Shown here: in pieces, positions 10,077 through 19,973 of the stretch | Position numbering within the stretch: the first letter of the stretch is position 1 | Layout of the letters: each line of letters opens with the position of its first letter | Assembly: GCA_012034805.1 (NCBI GenBank) | Contig: JAAUOP010000024.1 | Coordinates: 1 to 44,866 of the forward strand | Direction: 5' to 3' | Length of the DNA: 44,866 nucleotides | Source: Synechococcales cyanobacterium CRU_2_2 | GTDB taxonomy: Bacteria; Cyanobacteriota; Cyanobacteriia; PCC-9006; JAAUQQ01 | Position numbers and translations under genes: made by a program | The notes under the pieces: generated by a model | Seen by the model: the letters and a program-made list of their open reading frames with translations, nothing else | Database searches by the model: none | Told to the model about the DNA's origin: nothing

Positions 10077-12071
10077 CTAGGTGAAACGTGGCGTCATACA
10101 GTAAGGACAATCGAGCCATTCTTGCTGCAAGCCCGCCCCACAACTGCGACAAGTAAGCGACGTTTTTCGCTTCGCCTTGAGCTCTGCCTCCAAACCAGAG
10201 TCCGTGAAGGTGACCCGCTCCACTTCCTCTAGGGTGGTATAGCCCTCCTGAACCAGTTGCAAACTATAGGCTAGCAAGGTTTTCATGCCTCCCTCGACTG
10301 CAATTTCCTTGATTCGATCGGTGCTGGCTCCGGCATTGATGGCCGCCTCAAGTTCCTCAGTCATGCGCATGACTTCGTAAACGCCCACGCGCCCCTTGTA
10401 GCCGCCGCCGCCGCAGGATTCGCACAGTCTTCCCTGCTCCTTCGCCATTTGAATCTGCTCTGGATTGAGCTTGTTTGCCTTGTACAAGGTCATTTCTAAA
10501 TCTTGGGAGGCAGAAAGACCGAAGCGAGCAAGCTCTTCTGGGCTAGGGGTGTAGGGGACGCGACAGGTGGAGCAGACGCGACGAACGAGACGTTGGGCAC
10601 AAACACCAATCAAGGATGCAGAGACCATGAAGGGTTCAACGCCCATTTCGTCCAGGCGAGCTACAGAGCTAGGTGCGTCGTTGGCATGTAGTGTCGTTAG
10701 CACGAGGTGACCGGTGAGGGCCGCTTCGATCGCCGTCTTCGCCGTTTCCATGTCGCGAGTCTCACCCACCAGGATAATATCTGGGTCTTGGCGCATGAAG
10801 GCCCGCAAAATCGAGGCAAAGTTCATCCCCTTTTCTCGAATTACCTGCACCTGGGTGATGCCCGGCAGGGCATACTCAATCGGGTCTTCGGCGGTGCTGA
10901 TGTTGACGGCGGGATCGTTGCGTTCCGCCAGACAGGAATAAAGCGTGGTGGACTTACCCGAACCTGTCGGGCCAGTCACCAAAATCAGACCAAAGGGCTT
11001 GTTGGCCATGTCCCGCACCATGGCGAGGGTGTCGGGATCGGTAATCAGTTTGTCGAGACCCAACTGCGTTGATTCGCTATTGAGCAAGCGCATACAAATC
11101 TTCTCGCCATAACGGCTGGGCAAGGTATTGACCCGAAAGTCAATGCGCTGGCCTTGGAACGAGCGGCGAATGCGTCCATCCTGCGGTAAACGGCGCTCGG
11201 CAATGTCCAGCTCCGCCATGATCTTGAAACGTGAGGTAATGGCGGGGGTAATTTTCTTCGGAAAAGGCTGGAAGGCTTCCTGAAGCACGCCATCCTTACG
11301 GAACCGGATCCGCAAACACTCTTCCTGGGGCTCAACGTGAATATCTGAGACGCCGTCGGTGAGAGCCTTGACCATGATTTTGTTGGCCAAGTTGATGATG
11401 GGAGCCCCTTCCGCATCTTTGAGGGCAGCACCCAAATCCGAATCAATCTCGTCAGGCGCATCGGATAAATCTTCCAGACCTTCGAGGTCGGACATGACAT
11501 CGACGGCTTGGTCAGAGGCTTCCTTACGTTCGCGCTCAAGTTGACGATTAAGGTAGCGATCGATCATGTGCTCATAGTCTTCCTGAGCAATGACCAAACG
11601 CTGGAGCTTAAGCCCTTGGGGCCGCAAAATCCGGTTGAGGTCGTCCTGGGCATCCAGATTGTCGGGGTGAACCATCGCCACCAACACCGACGGCGGCTGG
11701 GTCTGCTGACGTGCCAGGGGAATAAGCTGATGACGGCGACAAATATCAATGGGAATGAGCATGTCGATCAGCTCGCCCATATCATCTACAGGGCGCTCTT
11801 CCAGCTCCGGATCCATCGACTCAACGCCGTATAGGATCTTTAGCTCGAACAATTGCTGCTTCTTGTACTGGCGAATGAGGTCGGGAGGAAGCGCCTGTCC
11901 CGTGAGCGCTTCGATGATCTGCGTCAGAGGCTTGCCGGTTTTTCGGCTTTCAACCAGCGCCTGGTGCATTTGATCGCGATTGACGTAACCTGCCTGGATC
12001 AGCTTATTCCCAAAGGGCGAAAAGCTACTTTGGACGACCAGGGCACGGCGCTGAGAGGAAGAGTTAGTCAT
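10077..12071 (-). CDS. pilB: type IV pilus extension ATPase PilB (GspE family)
   Basis: This is the cytoplasmic ATPase that powers pilin assembly. The 664-residue protein has an N-terminal MshEN-type domain (about 20-190) and an acidic linker. The ATPase core carries Walker A GPTGSGKST, an Asp box (ISTAEDPIEY), Walker B DPDIILVGETRD and the His box GHLVLTTLHAND. A zinc-binding four-Cys loop follows (VCSTCR ... LCESCGGGG). A second C-terminal Cys pair (CRSCGAG ... CPYCMTPRFT) forms a zinc-ribbon-like tail. The reading frame is intact. It is the first gene of the pil operon and is divergent from grpE across 565 bases. Confidence 0.96.
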   Translation of the reverse strand: MTNSSSQRRALVVQSSFSPFGNKLIQAGYVNRDQMHQALVESRKTGKPLTQIIEALTGQALPPDLIRQYKKQQLFELKILYGVESMDPELEERPVDDMGELIDMLIPIDICRRHQLIPLARQQTQPPSVLVAMVHPDNLDAQDDLNRILRPQGLKLQRLVIAQEDYEHMIDRYLNRQLERERKEASDQAVDVMSDLEGLEDLSDAPDEIDSDLGAALKDAEGAPIINLANKIMVKALTDGVSDIHVEPQEECLRIRFRKDGVLQEAFQPFPKKITPAITSRFKIMAELDIAERRLPQDGRIRRSFQGQRIDFRVNTLPSRYGEKICMRLLNSESTQLGLDKLITDPDTLAMVRDMANKPFGLILVTGPTGSGKSTTLYSCLAERNDPAVNISTAEDPIEYALPGITQVQVIREKGMNFASILRAFMRQDPDIILVGETRDMETAKTAIEAALTGHLVLTTLHANDAPSSVARLDEMGVEPFMVSASLIGVCAQRLVRRVCSTCRVPYTPSPEELARFGLSASQDLEMTLYKANKLNPEQIQMAKEQGRLCESCGGGGYKGRVGVYEVMRMTEELEAAINAGASTDRIKEIAVEGGMKTLLAYSLQLVQEGYTTLEEVERVTFTDSGLEAELKAKRKTSLTCRSCGAGLQQEWLDCPYCMTPRFT

Positions 12072-12233
12072 AACGGCTTGAGAAGGTCTCCTTAGGTTCC
12101 CAGTATTCCCGGAATTTCCCGTAAATTTTCTAGTGGTCGGAAGAAATACTTGAGGCGTCGTTTTAATCAGCTAGCGCGAAGCTTAATATGTTGGGGAGGT
12201 ATCAGTCGGTGTTATCGATCAGGATAGTTTCGA

Positions 12234-12261
12234 TTTAGCTGGCTCAGTTTAGCTGGCTCAG
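12234..12261. repeat. 14-bp tandem duplication in the pilB/grpE spacer
   Basis: Two perfect copies of tttagctggctcag lie in the 565-base divergent spacer between pilB and grpE. Confidence 0.8.
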
Positions 12262-12438
12262 TCATTCAGCTGTCGAATGGCTTTGCTCACCACTTGCCTT
12301 CCATTGGACGCTGCGGCTCTCAGCTTAGGTCTAGCTCCTGGATGTCAACTCAGTTAATGAAATGACGCTGCAATGGCATTTTGATGAAATGACATTTCTA
12401 GGTAATGCTATCCCAATCAAGACTAAGCACTCTCGTAC

Positions 12439-12466
12439 TTCCGCTGTAGAATATTATGTCTATAAT
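12439..12466 (+). promoter_or_regulatory. candidate grpE promoter
   Basis: A perfect TATAAT stands at 12461-12466, about 170 bases before grpE. The -35 position (12439-12444, ttccgc) matches poorly, so the call is weak. The rest of the 12072-12636 spacer is AT-richer than its flanks. It holds the 14-bp duplication at 12234 and no credible gene or CIRCE element. Confidence 0.3.
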
Positions 12467-12636
12467 TTCTGCCAGCGGTGCATTTTGGCGCAGAGTCAGC
12501 GCTCGAGATGCAAAAATCGATACGATAACATGGGAGATCAGGTGGAACCCTAGAGGCGCTGGCGCTCTGGAGGACTCCGTTTCGACTTCCTCGACCTTAG
12601 AATTTCCTCAACCGTAAATTTCAACTTCTCCAGATC

Positions 12637-13485
12637 ATGACTGAGTCAGAAAACCAACTCGAAAACAGCCCTGAAGGCCCGGTCGCTGAGGGAGATGCCT
12701 TCTCGGAGACTTCACCCACAGAAGCCGTAGAGATGGGTGCTTCGGCCCCTGGGTCTGATGGCACGGATGATTCTGCCGATGGCCTTGCCGGGGATGCAGT
12801 CCCTGTGGAGGTCATTTCGGGGGATGAGGCCATAGGAGACGAGACGGCCAATCCGTCGCAAGATCAAGACTTTGTCGAGGCTTTCGAAAAGGCTGAGGCC
12901 ACTCCGGCTGCCTTTGAGGCGCTGGAGCTCGATCCGAACGAGCCTGCTCCCGATGAGATTTCCCCTGCCGCGCTGAAAATTGAGTCTCTCAATCGTGAGC
13001 TCCAGGCCGTAAACGAGAAGCTCGATGAGAGTAACGCTCAGTATCTGCGGATTACGGCAGACTTTGAGAACTTTCGCAAACGCACCCGCAAGGAGCAAGA
13101 CGAGCAGGAAGAGCGCGTCAAGTGCTCGACAATTTTGAAAATGCTGCCTGTGATTGACAACTTTGAGCGGGCTCGGGTGCAGCTTAAGCCTGAGGGCGAG
13201 TCTGCGAACGCGATTCACAAGAGCTACCAGGGTATCTACAAGCAGCTGGTGGACTGCTTCAAGCAGATTGGGGTTGCGCCCATGCGCTCGGAGGGCAAGG
13301 CATTTGACCCGATGCTACACGAAGCGGTCATGCGTGAGCCGACGGATGAGCACCCGGACGGTACGGTGATGGAAGAATTGCAACGGGGGTATTTGTTGGG
13401 CGATCGCGTCATCCGCCACGCCATGGTCAAGGTTTCTGTCGCAATGTCCGCTTCTTCTGACACAGAAAATTCAGCAGAAGCGTAG
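12637..13485 (+). CDS. grpE: nucleotide exchange factor GrpE
   Basis: GrpE releases ADP from DnaK in the Hsp70 cycle. The 282-residue protein has a very acidic, low-complexity N-terminal extension of about 115 residues. A long coiled coil (about 115-160) includes YLRITADFENFRKRTRKEQD. The beta domain carries GVAPMRSEGKAFDPMLHEAV and ends with RGYLLGDRVIRHAMVKVSVA. ATG 12637 is the natural start. The extension is longer than in E. coli GrpE but usual for cyanobacteria. It is the first gene of the chaperone run grpE-dnaK-dnaJ. Confidence 0.95.
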   Translation: MTESENQLENSPEGPVAEGDAFSETSPTEAVEMGASAPGSDGTDDSADGLAGDAVPVEVISGDEAIGDETANPSQDQDFVEAFEKAEATPAAFEALELDPNEPAPDEISPAALKIESLNRELQAVNEKLDESNAQYLRITADFENFRKRTRKEQDEQEERVKCSTILKMLPVIDNFERARVQLKPEGESANAIHKSYQGIYKQLVDCFKQIGVAPMRSEGKAFDPMLHEAVMREPTDEHPDGTVMEELQRGYLLGDRVIRHAMVKVSVAMSASSDTENSAEA

Positions 13486-13713
13486 GTTTTACTCAGGAGT
13501 GGGCATCATGATCTGTAGTTCTTTGATTACTTGCGACTCATCAAGAGATTTATCGCGATATCTGTCTTAAGGGTCATTGAACAGGTCGGAAGCCCGCGTC
13601 AGCTCCAGGATTAGGGAACCGCTTTTTTAGCCAAAATGTTGTTTTTTAGCTGTCTGGTGACGATGTCTGGATGTTCTGCCGATTGCCGCTAGTTGCTTTT
13701 CGCACTGCTGATT

Positions 13714-15696
13714 ATGGGAAAAGTCATAGGAATCGACCTGGGAACGACGAATAGCTGTGTTGCGGTTCTAGAGGGCGGCAAACCGATTGTCATCTCTAAC
13801 TCCGAAGGTGGGCGAACCACGCCCAGCATGGTGGGGTTTGGCAAGTCGGGCGATCGCCTGATTGGCCAATTGGCAAAGCGTCAAGCCGTCACCAACGCCG
13901 AAAACACCGTTTACAGCATCAAGCGCTTCATTGGCTGCCGCTGGGACGACACCGAATCCGAGCGCAGCATGGTGCCCTACAACTGCGTCAAAGGCCGCGA
14001 CAACACGGTGGATGTGCAGGTGCGCGGCAAGAACTATACGCCCCAAGAAGTCTCGGCGATGGTTCTACAAAAGCTCAAGCAGGACGCCGAAGCCTTTTTA
14101 GGCGAAGCCGTTACCCAGGCTGTGATCACGGTTCCCGCCTATTTTACCGACGCCCAGCGGCAGGCCACCAAGGATGCAGGGACGATCGCAGGCCTAGAAG
14201 TCCTGCGAATCATCAACGAGCCCACAGCAGCAGCCCTCTCCTATGGCTTAGACAAGCAAGATGAAGACCAAATCGTCTTGGTGTTTGACCTCGGCGGCGG
14301 CACCTTCGACGTCTCGGTGTTGCAGTTAGGCGACGGCGTTTTTGAAGTCAAGTCCACCTCGGGCAACAACCACCTGGGCGGAGATGATTTCGACAACATC
14401 CTGGTTGAATGGATGGTTGAAGAGTTCAAAGCCGGAGAAGGGGTTGACCTCTCCGTAGACAAAATGGCGCTACAACGGCTGCGAGAGGCTGGTGAGAAAG
14501 CCAAAATTGAGCTCTCCAGTATGCAGACCACCTCGATTAACTTGCCGTTCATCACGGCAGATGATTCTGGGCCAAAGCACCTCGAGATGCAGCTGACTCG
14601 GGCTAAATTTGAGGAACTGGCCGCCAACTTGATCTCGGGCACGATTGAACCCGTGAAACAAGCACTCAAAGATAGCGAAGTCAAGCCAGAGGACATCCAG
14701 CGCATCATCCTCGTTGGTGGCTCCACCCGGATCCCGGCGGTGCAAAAGGCGATTAGCACCTTTTTTGCGGGCAAGGCTCCCGATCGCTCCGTCAATCCAG
14801 ACGAAGCCGTTGCCCTAGGAGCCGCGATCCAAGGTGGCGTTCTTGGCGGCGAAGTCAAGGATTTGCTCTTGCTCGATGTCATTCCCCTCTCCCTTGGCAT
14901 TGAGACCCTGGGCGGTGTCATGACCAAAATCATTGAGCGCAACACCACGATTCCCACCAGCCGAACCCAAGCCTTTTCCACCGCAACCGATGGTCAGACC
15001 ATGGTGGAGATCAATGTGCTCCAGGGAGAGCGGGCCATGGTCAATGACAACAAAGGTCTGGGTCGTTTCCAGCTCACTGGCATTCCCCCCGCCCCTCGCG
15101 GGATTCCCCAGATTGAGGTCTCCTTTGATATCGACGCCAATGGCATTTTGAATGTGTCGGCGCGGGATAAGGGCACAGGACGTGAACAAGGCATCAGCAT
15201 CAGCAATACGGGGGGGCTGAGCCAAGCCGAAGTCGAGCGAATGCGCAGCGAGGCCGAGATCTACGCTGAAGACGACGATCGCCGCGTCCAAATGACCGAT
15301 CTCAAAAACCAAGCCGAAACCCTGTTCTACAGCTACGAGAGCGCCCTCAAGGACAACGCTGCCTTCGTGGACGACGATATGAGAGCCGCTGCCGAGGCCA
15401 AGCGCAGACAGCTGATGGCCGCAGCGGACGATTTAGCCACTGCCCCTGAGACCGTCCAGGCGCTGCTCGAAGAATTCCAGCAGATGGTGTTGGCAATCGG
15501 AGCCTCGGTCTACCAGGGTGCTCCGGTCAGCGGTTCGTCCGGTTTAGCCAGCAGGCCTGAAGAAGATGACATTCTTGCCGCCCTGAATGGCGATCCCACA
15601 ACGATGGGCCGTGAGGACATTATTGATGACGATGACTTCCCCTTTGACGAAGATGATGACGATACCGTTGTTTCTGACTATGAGGCTGTGGAATAG
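13714..15696 (+). CDS. dnaK: Hsp70 chaperone DnaK
   Basis: This ATP-driven chaperone folds and protects proteins. The start at ATG 13714 gives [20 protein letters not shown]; the longer frame from a TTG at 13693 is unlikely. Nucleotide-binding motifs are [24 protein letters not shown] and [13 protein letters not shown]. The substrate-binding domain begins at [20 protein letters not shown] and ends in an acidic tail (about 40 residues, rich in Asp/Glu). The predicted 660 residues are slightly longer than E. coli DnaK. It lies 228 bases after grpE and upstream of dnaJ, and resembles the cyanobacterial DnaK2 type by its position and by the [12 protein letters not shown] insert. Confidence 0.96.
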   Translation: MGKVIGIDLGTTNSCVAVLEGGKPIVISNSEGGRTTPSMVGFGKSGDRLIGQLAKRQAVTNAENTVYSIKRFIGCRWDDTESERSMVPYNCVKGRDNTVDVQVRGKNYTPQEVSAMVLQKLKQDAEAFLGEAVTQAVITVPAYFTDAQRQATKDAGTIAGLEVLRIINEPTAAALSYGLDKQDEDQIVLVFDLGGGTFDVSVLQLGDGVFEVKSTSGNNHLGGDDFDNILVEWMVEEFKAGEGVDLSVDKMALQRLREAGEKAKIELSSMQTTSINLPFITADDSGPKHLEMQLTRAKFEELAANLISGTIEPVKQALKDSEVKPEDIQRIILVGGSTRIPAVQKAISTFFAGKAPDRSVNPDEAVALGAAIQGGVLGGEVKDLLLLDVIPLSLGIETLGGVMTKIIERNTTIPTSRTQAFSTATDGQTMVEINVLQGERAMVNDNKGLGRFQLTGIPPAPRGIPQIEVSFDIDANGILNVSARDKGTGREQGISISNTGGLSQAEVERMRSEAEIYAEDDDRRVQMTDLKNQAETLFYSYESALKDNAAFVDDDMRAAAEAKRRQLMAAADDLATAPETVQALLEEFQQMVLAIGASVYQGAPVSGSSGLASRPEEDDILAALNGDPTTMGREDIIDDDDFPFDEDDDDTVVSDYEAVE

Positions 15697-15854
15697 GTCT
15701 GATTGCTGGCAACCTGAGTCGGCAGATGTATTCAAATCTGCACAAGTATGGCCCGATAATTGTTAAGGTTGAGACGGCTTGACCCAGGTCACGATTTGGC
15801 CTGGATAAGTGGCTGTTCTTTCCAAACCACCTGTTTCTCCCCCCGTAGCATTCT

Positions 15855-16981
15855 ATGGCCCGTGATTATTACGAGATTCTAGGCGTTCCCCGTAATGCGG
15901 ACAAGGAGACGCTGAAACAAGCGTACCGTCGCCTGGCCCGCAAATATCACCCAGATGTGAACAAAGAGGCCGGGGCCGAGGAGCGCTTTAAGGAAATTAA
16001 TCGCGCCTATGAGGCGTTGTCGGAACCCGAAACCCGTGCAGCTTACGATCGCTTTGGAGAGGCCGGGGTTTCTGGGGCCGGGGCTAGCGGTTTTCAGGAT
16101 TTTAGCGACATGGGTGGGTTCGCGGATATCTTCGAGAGCTTTTTTAGTGGCTTCGCAGGCGGTGCACCGGGCGGTGCGGGGGCAACGCGGCGACGGGGGC
16201 CCATGCGAGGCGACGACCTGCGCCTAGATTTGCGCCTAGATTTTCGCGAGGCGGTCTTTGGCGGAGATAAGGAAATTCGCATTAACCATCTCGAGACTTG
16301 CAGTTCCTGTAGCGGGACTGGGGCGAAACCAGGAACCCGACCCGTCACCTGCCCCACCTGCGGCGGCAGTGGCCAGGTGCGGCGGGCGACGCGCACGCCC
16401 TTTGGCAGCTTTACTCAGGTGTCGGTGTGCCCCAACTGCGAAGGCAACGGCCAAATTATCGAAGATAAGTGTGGCGACTGCGGCGGATCTGGACAAAAGC
16501 AGGTCAAGAAGAAACTCAAAATCACCGTGCCGCCGGGGGTCGATAGTGGCACTCGACTGCGGGTTCCCGGCGAGGGGGATGCGGGCCAACGCAATGGCAT
16601 GTCGGGTGACTTGTATGTCTATCTGTATGTGAATGAGGATGCGGATTCCGACGGGACGGCATCAATATTCTTTCGGATGTTAAGGTGAGTTATCTCCAGG
16701 CGATTCTGGGTTGTCAGCTTGAGGTGCAGACGGTGGACGGCAAAGCCGAGGTGACAATTCCACCGGGAACACAGCCCAATACCGTCTTGACGCTGGAAAA
16801 TCGCGGCGTTCCCCGTTTGGGCGACCCGGATACGCGCGGCGATCACCTGATGACCGTTCAGGTGGATATTCCCACAAAGGTTTCGACAGAAGAGCGTGAG
16901 CTATTGGAAAAGTTGGCTCACATCCGGGGCGATCAAGCGGGCAAGGGGGGGGGGTTCCTCGGTGGGTTGTTTCGAGGCTAG
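15855..16981 (+). CDS. dnaJ: co-chaperone DnaJ (frameshifted)
   Basis: DnaJ delivers substrates to DnaK and stimulates its ATPase. The J domain is at residues 1-70 with HPD in KYHPDVNK. A Gly/Phe-rich region follows. Four zinc-finger repeats are visible: [24 protein letters not shown] and CGDCGGSG. The frame breaks near 16647: gattccgac needs one more T to read [19 protein letters not shown] and reach the normal C-terminal domain. The repaired length is about 375 residues. It is 158 bases after dnaK. The break looks like a sequencing deletion, because both halves remain fully conserved. Confidence 0.93.
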
Positions 16982-17050
16982 GTGAGTTTGGGTTGAGCTT
17001 CAATGCAGTTCCGCTTAGGTTTCAGTTCGGTTTTGCTTGGGGTTTGTATT

Positions 17051-17186
17051 AGACCCCTTTGTACAAACCAAAACCCTCATCCTCAATCCCTCTCCCACCG
17101 GGGGAGAGGGACTTTGAATCCAGCTCCCCTTTTGGGAGTAAGGGGCTGGGGGATGAGGGGGCTGTTTCTTTTCATGCAAGAGGTCT
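17051..17186 (-). repeat. MITE-like dispersed repeat, copy 2
   Basis: This is the reverse-orientation copy of the element at 1004-1145, with the same palindromes (CCCTCTCCC...GGGAGAGGG; CTCCCAAAAGGGG in reverse) and the same ends (agacccctttg ... gcaagaggtct). It fills the spacer between dnaJ and tusA. Confidence 0.78.
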
Positions 17187-17218
17187 AGTAATCCAATTTT
17201 CAGTGGGATGAGTTCAAG

Positions 17219-17488
17219 ATGACACCGACAACAGAGCCTCTGCAGGTTCCAGAGCAACTTCCAGAGCCGCTTGATTTGCGCGGCACCCCCTGCCCGCTAA
17301 ATTTTGTGCGCACGAAACTGCGCCTGCAGCAGCTTCGGCCTGGTACCTTGCTGGAGGTGTGGTTGGATGCAGGCGAACCGGTGGAGCAGGTGCCAGATAG
17401 CTTGACCCTGAGTGGCTATGCGATCGCCGCCCTAGAACCCCGCGAAGGCTTCTTTGCGCTACGGGTTTATCAGCCCGTTGAAGGCTGA
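17219..17488 (+). CDS. tusA: TusA/SirA-family sulfur carrier protein
   Basis: This is a small (89-residue) protein of the TusA fold. The active Cys is in DLRGTPCPLNFVRTKLRLQQ, matching the family CPxP-like site near the N-terminus. A hydrophobic strand and the C-terminal FFALRVYQPVEG complete the fold. It probably transfers sulfur as a persulfide, but the acceptor cannot be told from sequence. It follows dnaJ, across the MITE-like repeat, and stops one base before rsgA, so the two are likely translated from one message. Confidence 0.85.
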   Translation: MTPTTEPLQVPEQLPEPLDLRGTPCPLNFVRTKLRLQQLRPGTLLEVWLDAGEPVEQVPDSLTLSGYAIAALEPREGFFALRVYQPVEG

Positions 17489-17489
17489 T

Positions 17490-18652
17490 ATGACGAAGGC
17501 CAATCTGCTTAAGGCGAATCTACTTAAAGCTGAGACCACACAGACTGAGCTGGGCATCGGCGAGCCAGACGTGCCGCTATGGGGAACCGTGGTCGCGGTT
17601 CATGCCAATTTCTACTGGGTGCAGCTGGACGAAAATCCGGTTCAGCCCTGGCCCTTGGCCCGCTTGCTCTGTACGCGCGATCGCGGCTCAAAAAGCTGGG
17701 TCAGCAGGTGATGGTGGGCGATCGCGTCCGAGTCGAGGAAGCCGACTGGGCCGGAAACCGAGGCGCGATCGCCGCCGTTTTGCCCCGCTGCAGTGAGTTA
17801 GATCGGCCTCCAGTGGCCAATGCGGATCAAATTCTTTTGGTGTTTGCGATCGAAGAACCGACCCTGGACCCGCACCAGCTCAGCCGCTTTTTAGTCAAGG
17901 CAGAATCCACCGGGCTAAGGATTTTGCTGGCCCTGAGCAAGGGTGATTTGGTCAATGAGGCCCAGCAGTTGGCTTGGCGGCGACGCTTAGAAGACTGGGG
18001 GTATCCACCCTATTTTTTGAGTTTATATCAGGCGGATGAGTTTGAGGCCTTGCTGCGATCGCTCAGTGGCCAAATCACCATCGTGGCGGGCCCTTCCGGC
18101 GTCGGCAAGTCCAGTTTGATCAATCGTCTGGTGCCCGATTTGACGCTACGGGTGGCGACGGTTTCGGGCAAGCTTGGGCGGGGTCGGCATACCACCCGCC
18201 ATGTCGAGCTGTTTGAGTTGCCCCAGGGCGGTCTGCTGGCCGATACGCCGGGGTTCAATCAGCCTGCCTTCGACTGTTCGCCAGAAACCCTCGGGCAATA
18301 TTTTCCGGAGATTCGCCGTCAGCTGGTGCACCAGCGCTGTCAGTTTGGCAATTGCCTCCACCAGGGCGAACCCAACTGCGCTGTGCAAAAGGATTGGGAG
18401 CGCTATGGCGATTATCGGGTGGTGCTGGCGGAGGTGGGTTTGCAGCAGCAGGTGCGCGATCGCCAAGGCGTTGTTGACACTGGTCTCAAGGAGAAAAATG
18501 GCAGCGATGGCCAAGTGGAGCTAGAGCCCAAACTTGCGCCCAAGCGCTTCCGGCGGGAGTCCCGGCGATCGCGTCGTCAAGAATTTGCCAATTTGACCGG
18601 GTCGCTTCAGGATCTTGATTTGGCCTTGGGTTCGGGTGGGGAAGACGCATAA
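17490..18652 (+). CDS. rsgA: ribosome small-subunit GTPase RsgA (frameshifted)
   Basis: This circularly permuted GTPase matures the 30S subunit. The start ATG 17490 lies one base after the tusA stop. The N-terminal OB domain (GTVVAVHANFYWVQLDE) shifts frame near 17680; one added base restores RRSRLKKLGQQVMVGDRVRV. G-motifs appear in permuted order: a G4-like ALSKGDLV, then G1 GPSGVGKSSLIN, then G3 DTPGF. The C-terminal zinc domain is visible as CQFGNCLHQGEPNCAV. The N-terminus carries a 15-bp duplication (KANLLKANLLKA at 17496-17525). The G4 motif reads SKGD rather than the usual NKxD. The repaired length is about 387 residues. Confidence 0.93.
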
Positions 18653-18700
18653 GCTTTCGGGTAAGGGCTTTTCATTCCACTGGCCAGCCTGAACGACCGC

Positions 18701-18754
18701 ATCAACCTGCCGGGTCAACCTGCCGGATTAATCTGCCGGGTCAATCTGTCGGAT
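18701..18754. repeat. degenerate 12-14 bp tandem repeat
   Basis: About four units related to ctgccgggtcaac lie between the 3' ends of rsgA and the convergent glnQ. The 151-base spacer holds nothing else clear. Confidence 0.75.
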
Positions 18755-18803
18755 TATCCAGCGAATATCCTAGGCTTGTTGGGTTTCGTGGCCTCAACCC
18801 AGC

Positions 18804-19567
18804 CTACCGCAGGATGTTGGCCGTGTTGATGCGGCTGAGGAAGGCTTGGAGGCGATCGCTCCTGGGCTGGGTCATCAATTGCTTGGCTGGGCCTTCCTCT
18901 TCAATTTGGCCCTGATTGAGAAAAAATACCCGACTCGCCACTTCCTGGGCAAACTGCATCTCATGGGTAACTACTACCATTGTCATACCCTCCTCCGCCA
19001 GTTGGCACATCACCAGCAGCACCTCGCCGACCAGCTCGGGGTCTAGGGCACTGGTGGGCTCATCAAACAGCAGAATTTTGGGCTCCATACAGAGGGAGCG
19101 GGCGATCGCCACTCGCTGTTTTTGGCCGCCCGAAAGCTGCTCTGGATAGGTCTGAGCCTTGGCCGAGAGGCCAACCTTATCGAGATAGTGCAAACCGCGT
19201 GTCTGGCTTTCGAGCTTCGAGAGACCCAAAACTTTTTGGGGTGCAAGGGTGAGATTCTCCAGGACTGACAGGTGAGGAAACAGATTGAACTGTTGAAACA
19301 CCATGCCGACTCGCTGGTGGAGATAGCGCTGCGCCTTCGCCGGGAGATCCACCTGGGACAAATCGATACCATCGACCATCAACTGACCGCCGCTGATTTT
19401 CTCCAGCCGGTTAAAACACCGCAACAGCGTGCTTTTGCCGCAGCCCGAGGAACCGATGATGGCAATCACCTCGCCAATGTCGATCTGGCCGCTAACCCCT
19501 CGCAAGACCTGGAGCGAACCGAAACTTTTCGTGAGTTGGTGGAAGCGATCGCGGGATTATTGTCCAT
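18804..19567 (-). CDS. glnQ: polar amino-acid ABC transporter ATPase, GlnQ-like (frameshifted)
   Basis: This is the energising ATPase of a polar amino-acid importer. Motifs are Walker [13 protein letters not shown]-loop [17 protein letters not shown], signature [15 protein letters not shown], Walker [21 protein letters not shown] and the switch His in [10 protein letters not shown]. The intact frame starts near 19505 and lacks the first strand. One added base near 19535 connects it to an upstream ATG at 19567 ([10 protein letters not shown]) and restores [16 protein letters not shown]. The repaired length is about 254 residues. It is divergent from the binding-protein/permease pair, so the transporter is split across two promoters. 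The substrate is not proven. Confidence 0.9.
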
Positions 19568-19650
19568 TTTGGGTGGCTCTAAACCGAGGGAAAAAGCGGG
19601 GGAAACCGAATTGACTTGCCTGATCGAATCGTGTTGACCCGCTCATTGCG

Positions 19651-19718
19651 TAGCATTTTCTGTGTAGCGTTTTCTCTGTGTAGCGTTTTCTGTGTAGCGT
19701 TTTCTGTGTAGCGTTTTT
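19651..19718. repeat. ~14-bp tandem repeat in the glnQ/glnH divergent spacer
   Basis: About five units of tgtgtagcgttttc, partly degenerate, lie between the divergent glnQ and glnH starts. The rest of this 406-base spacer (19568-19973) has no gene I can support. Just before glnH an approximate duplication reads acc-ttgaagcataaatcacc-ttgaa. Confidence 0.8.
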
Positions 19719-19973
19719 GGCGCGCGCCAATCTCGGTTCGAAATGCAGGCTATCATAACTTGCATTCTCAGTTGGCCTCAGAAAGTACAGAGTTCTTCAG
19801 GCTTTCGGCATAGAATCGAGCACCCTGGGCAGCTCGCCCCGCGTTCAGTCCTGCTCGCTTCCATCAACGGCTCCACTTCCCAGTCACACTATTTGTCTCA
19901 CTGTTTTGGCATGCGTCACGGCATCCCATCACCCCGAAGCACAAATTACCTTGAAGCATAAATCACCTTGAAT

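Noticed and set aside
12421..12450. CIRCE heat-shock operator near grpE
   Set aside because: One half-site-like taagcactc is present, but the second arm is absent at the right spacing.
12362..12553. 63-residue ORF in the pilB/grpE spacer
   Set aside because: No conserved motif or ribosome site; lies in likely promoter sequence.
19651..19718. CRISPR array
   Set aside because: Units are about 14 bp, contiguous, with no spacers, and no cas gene is near.
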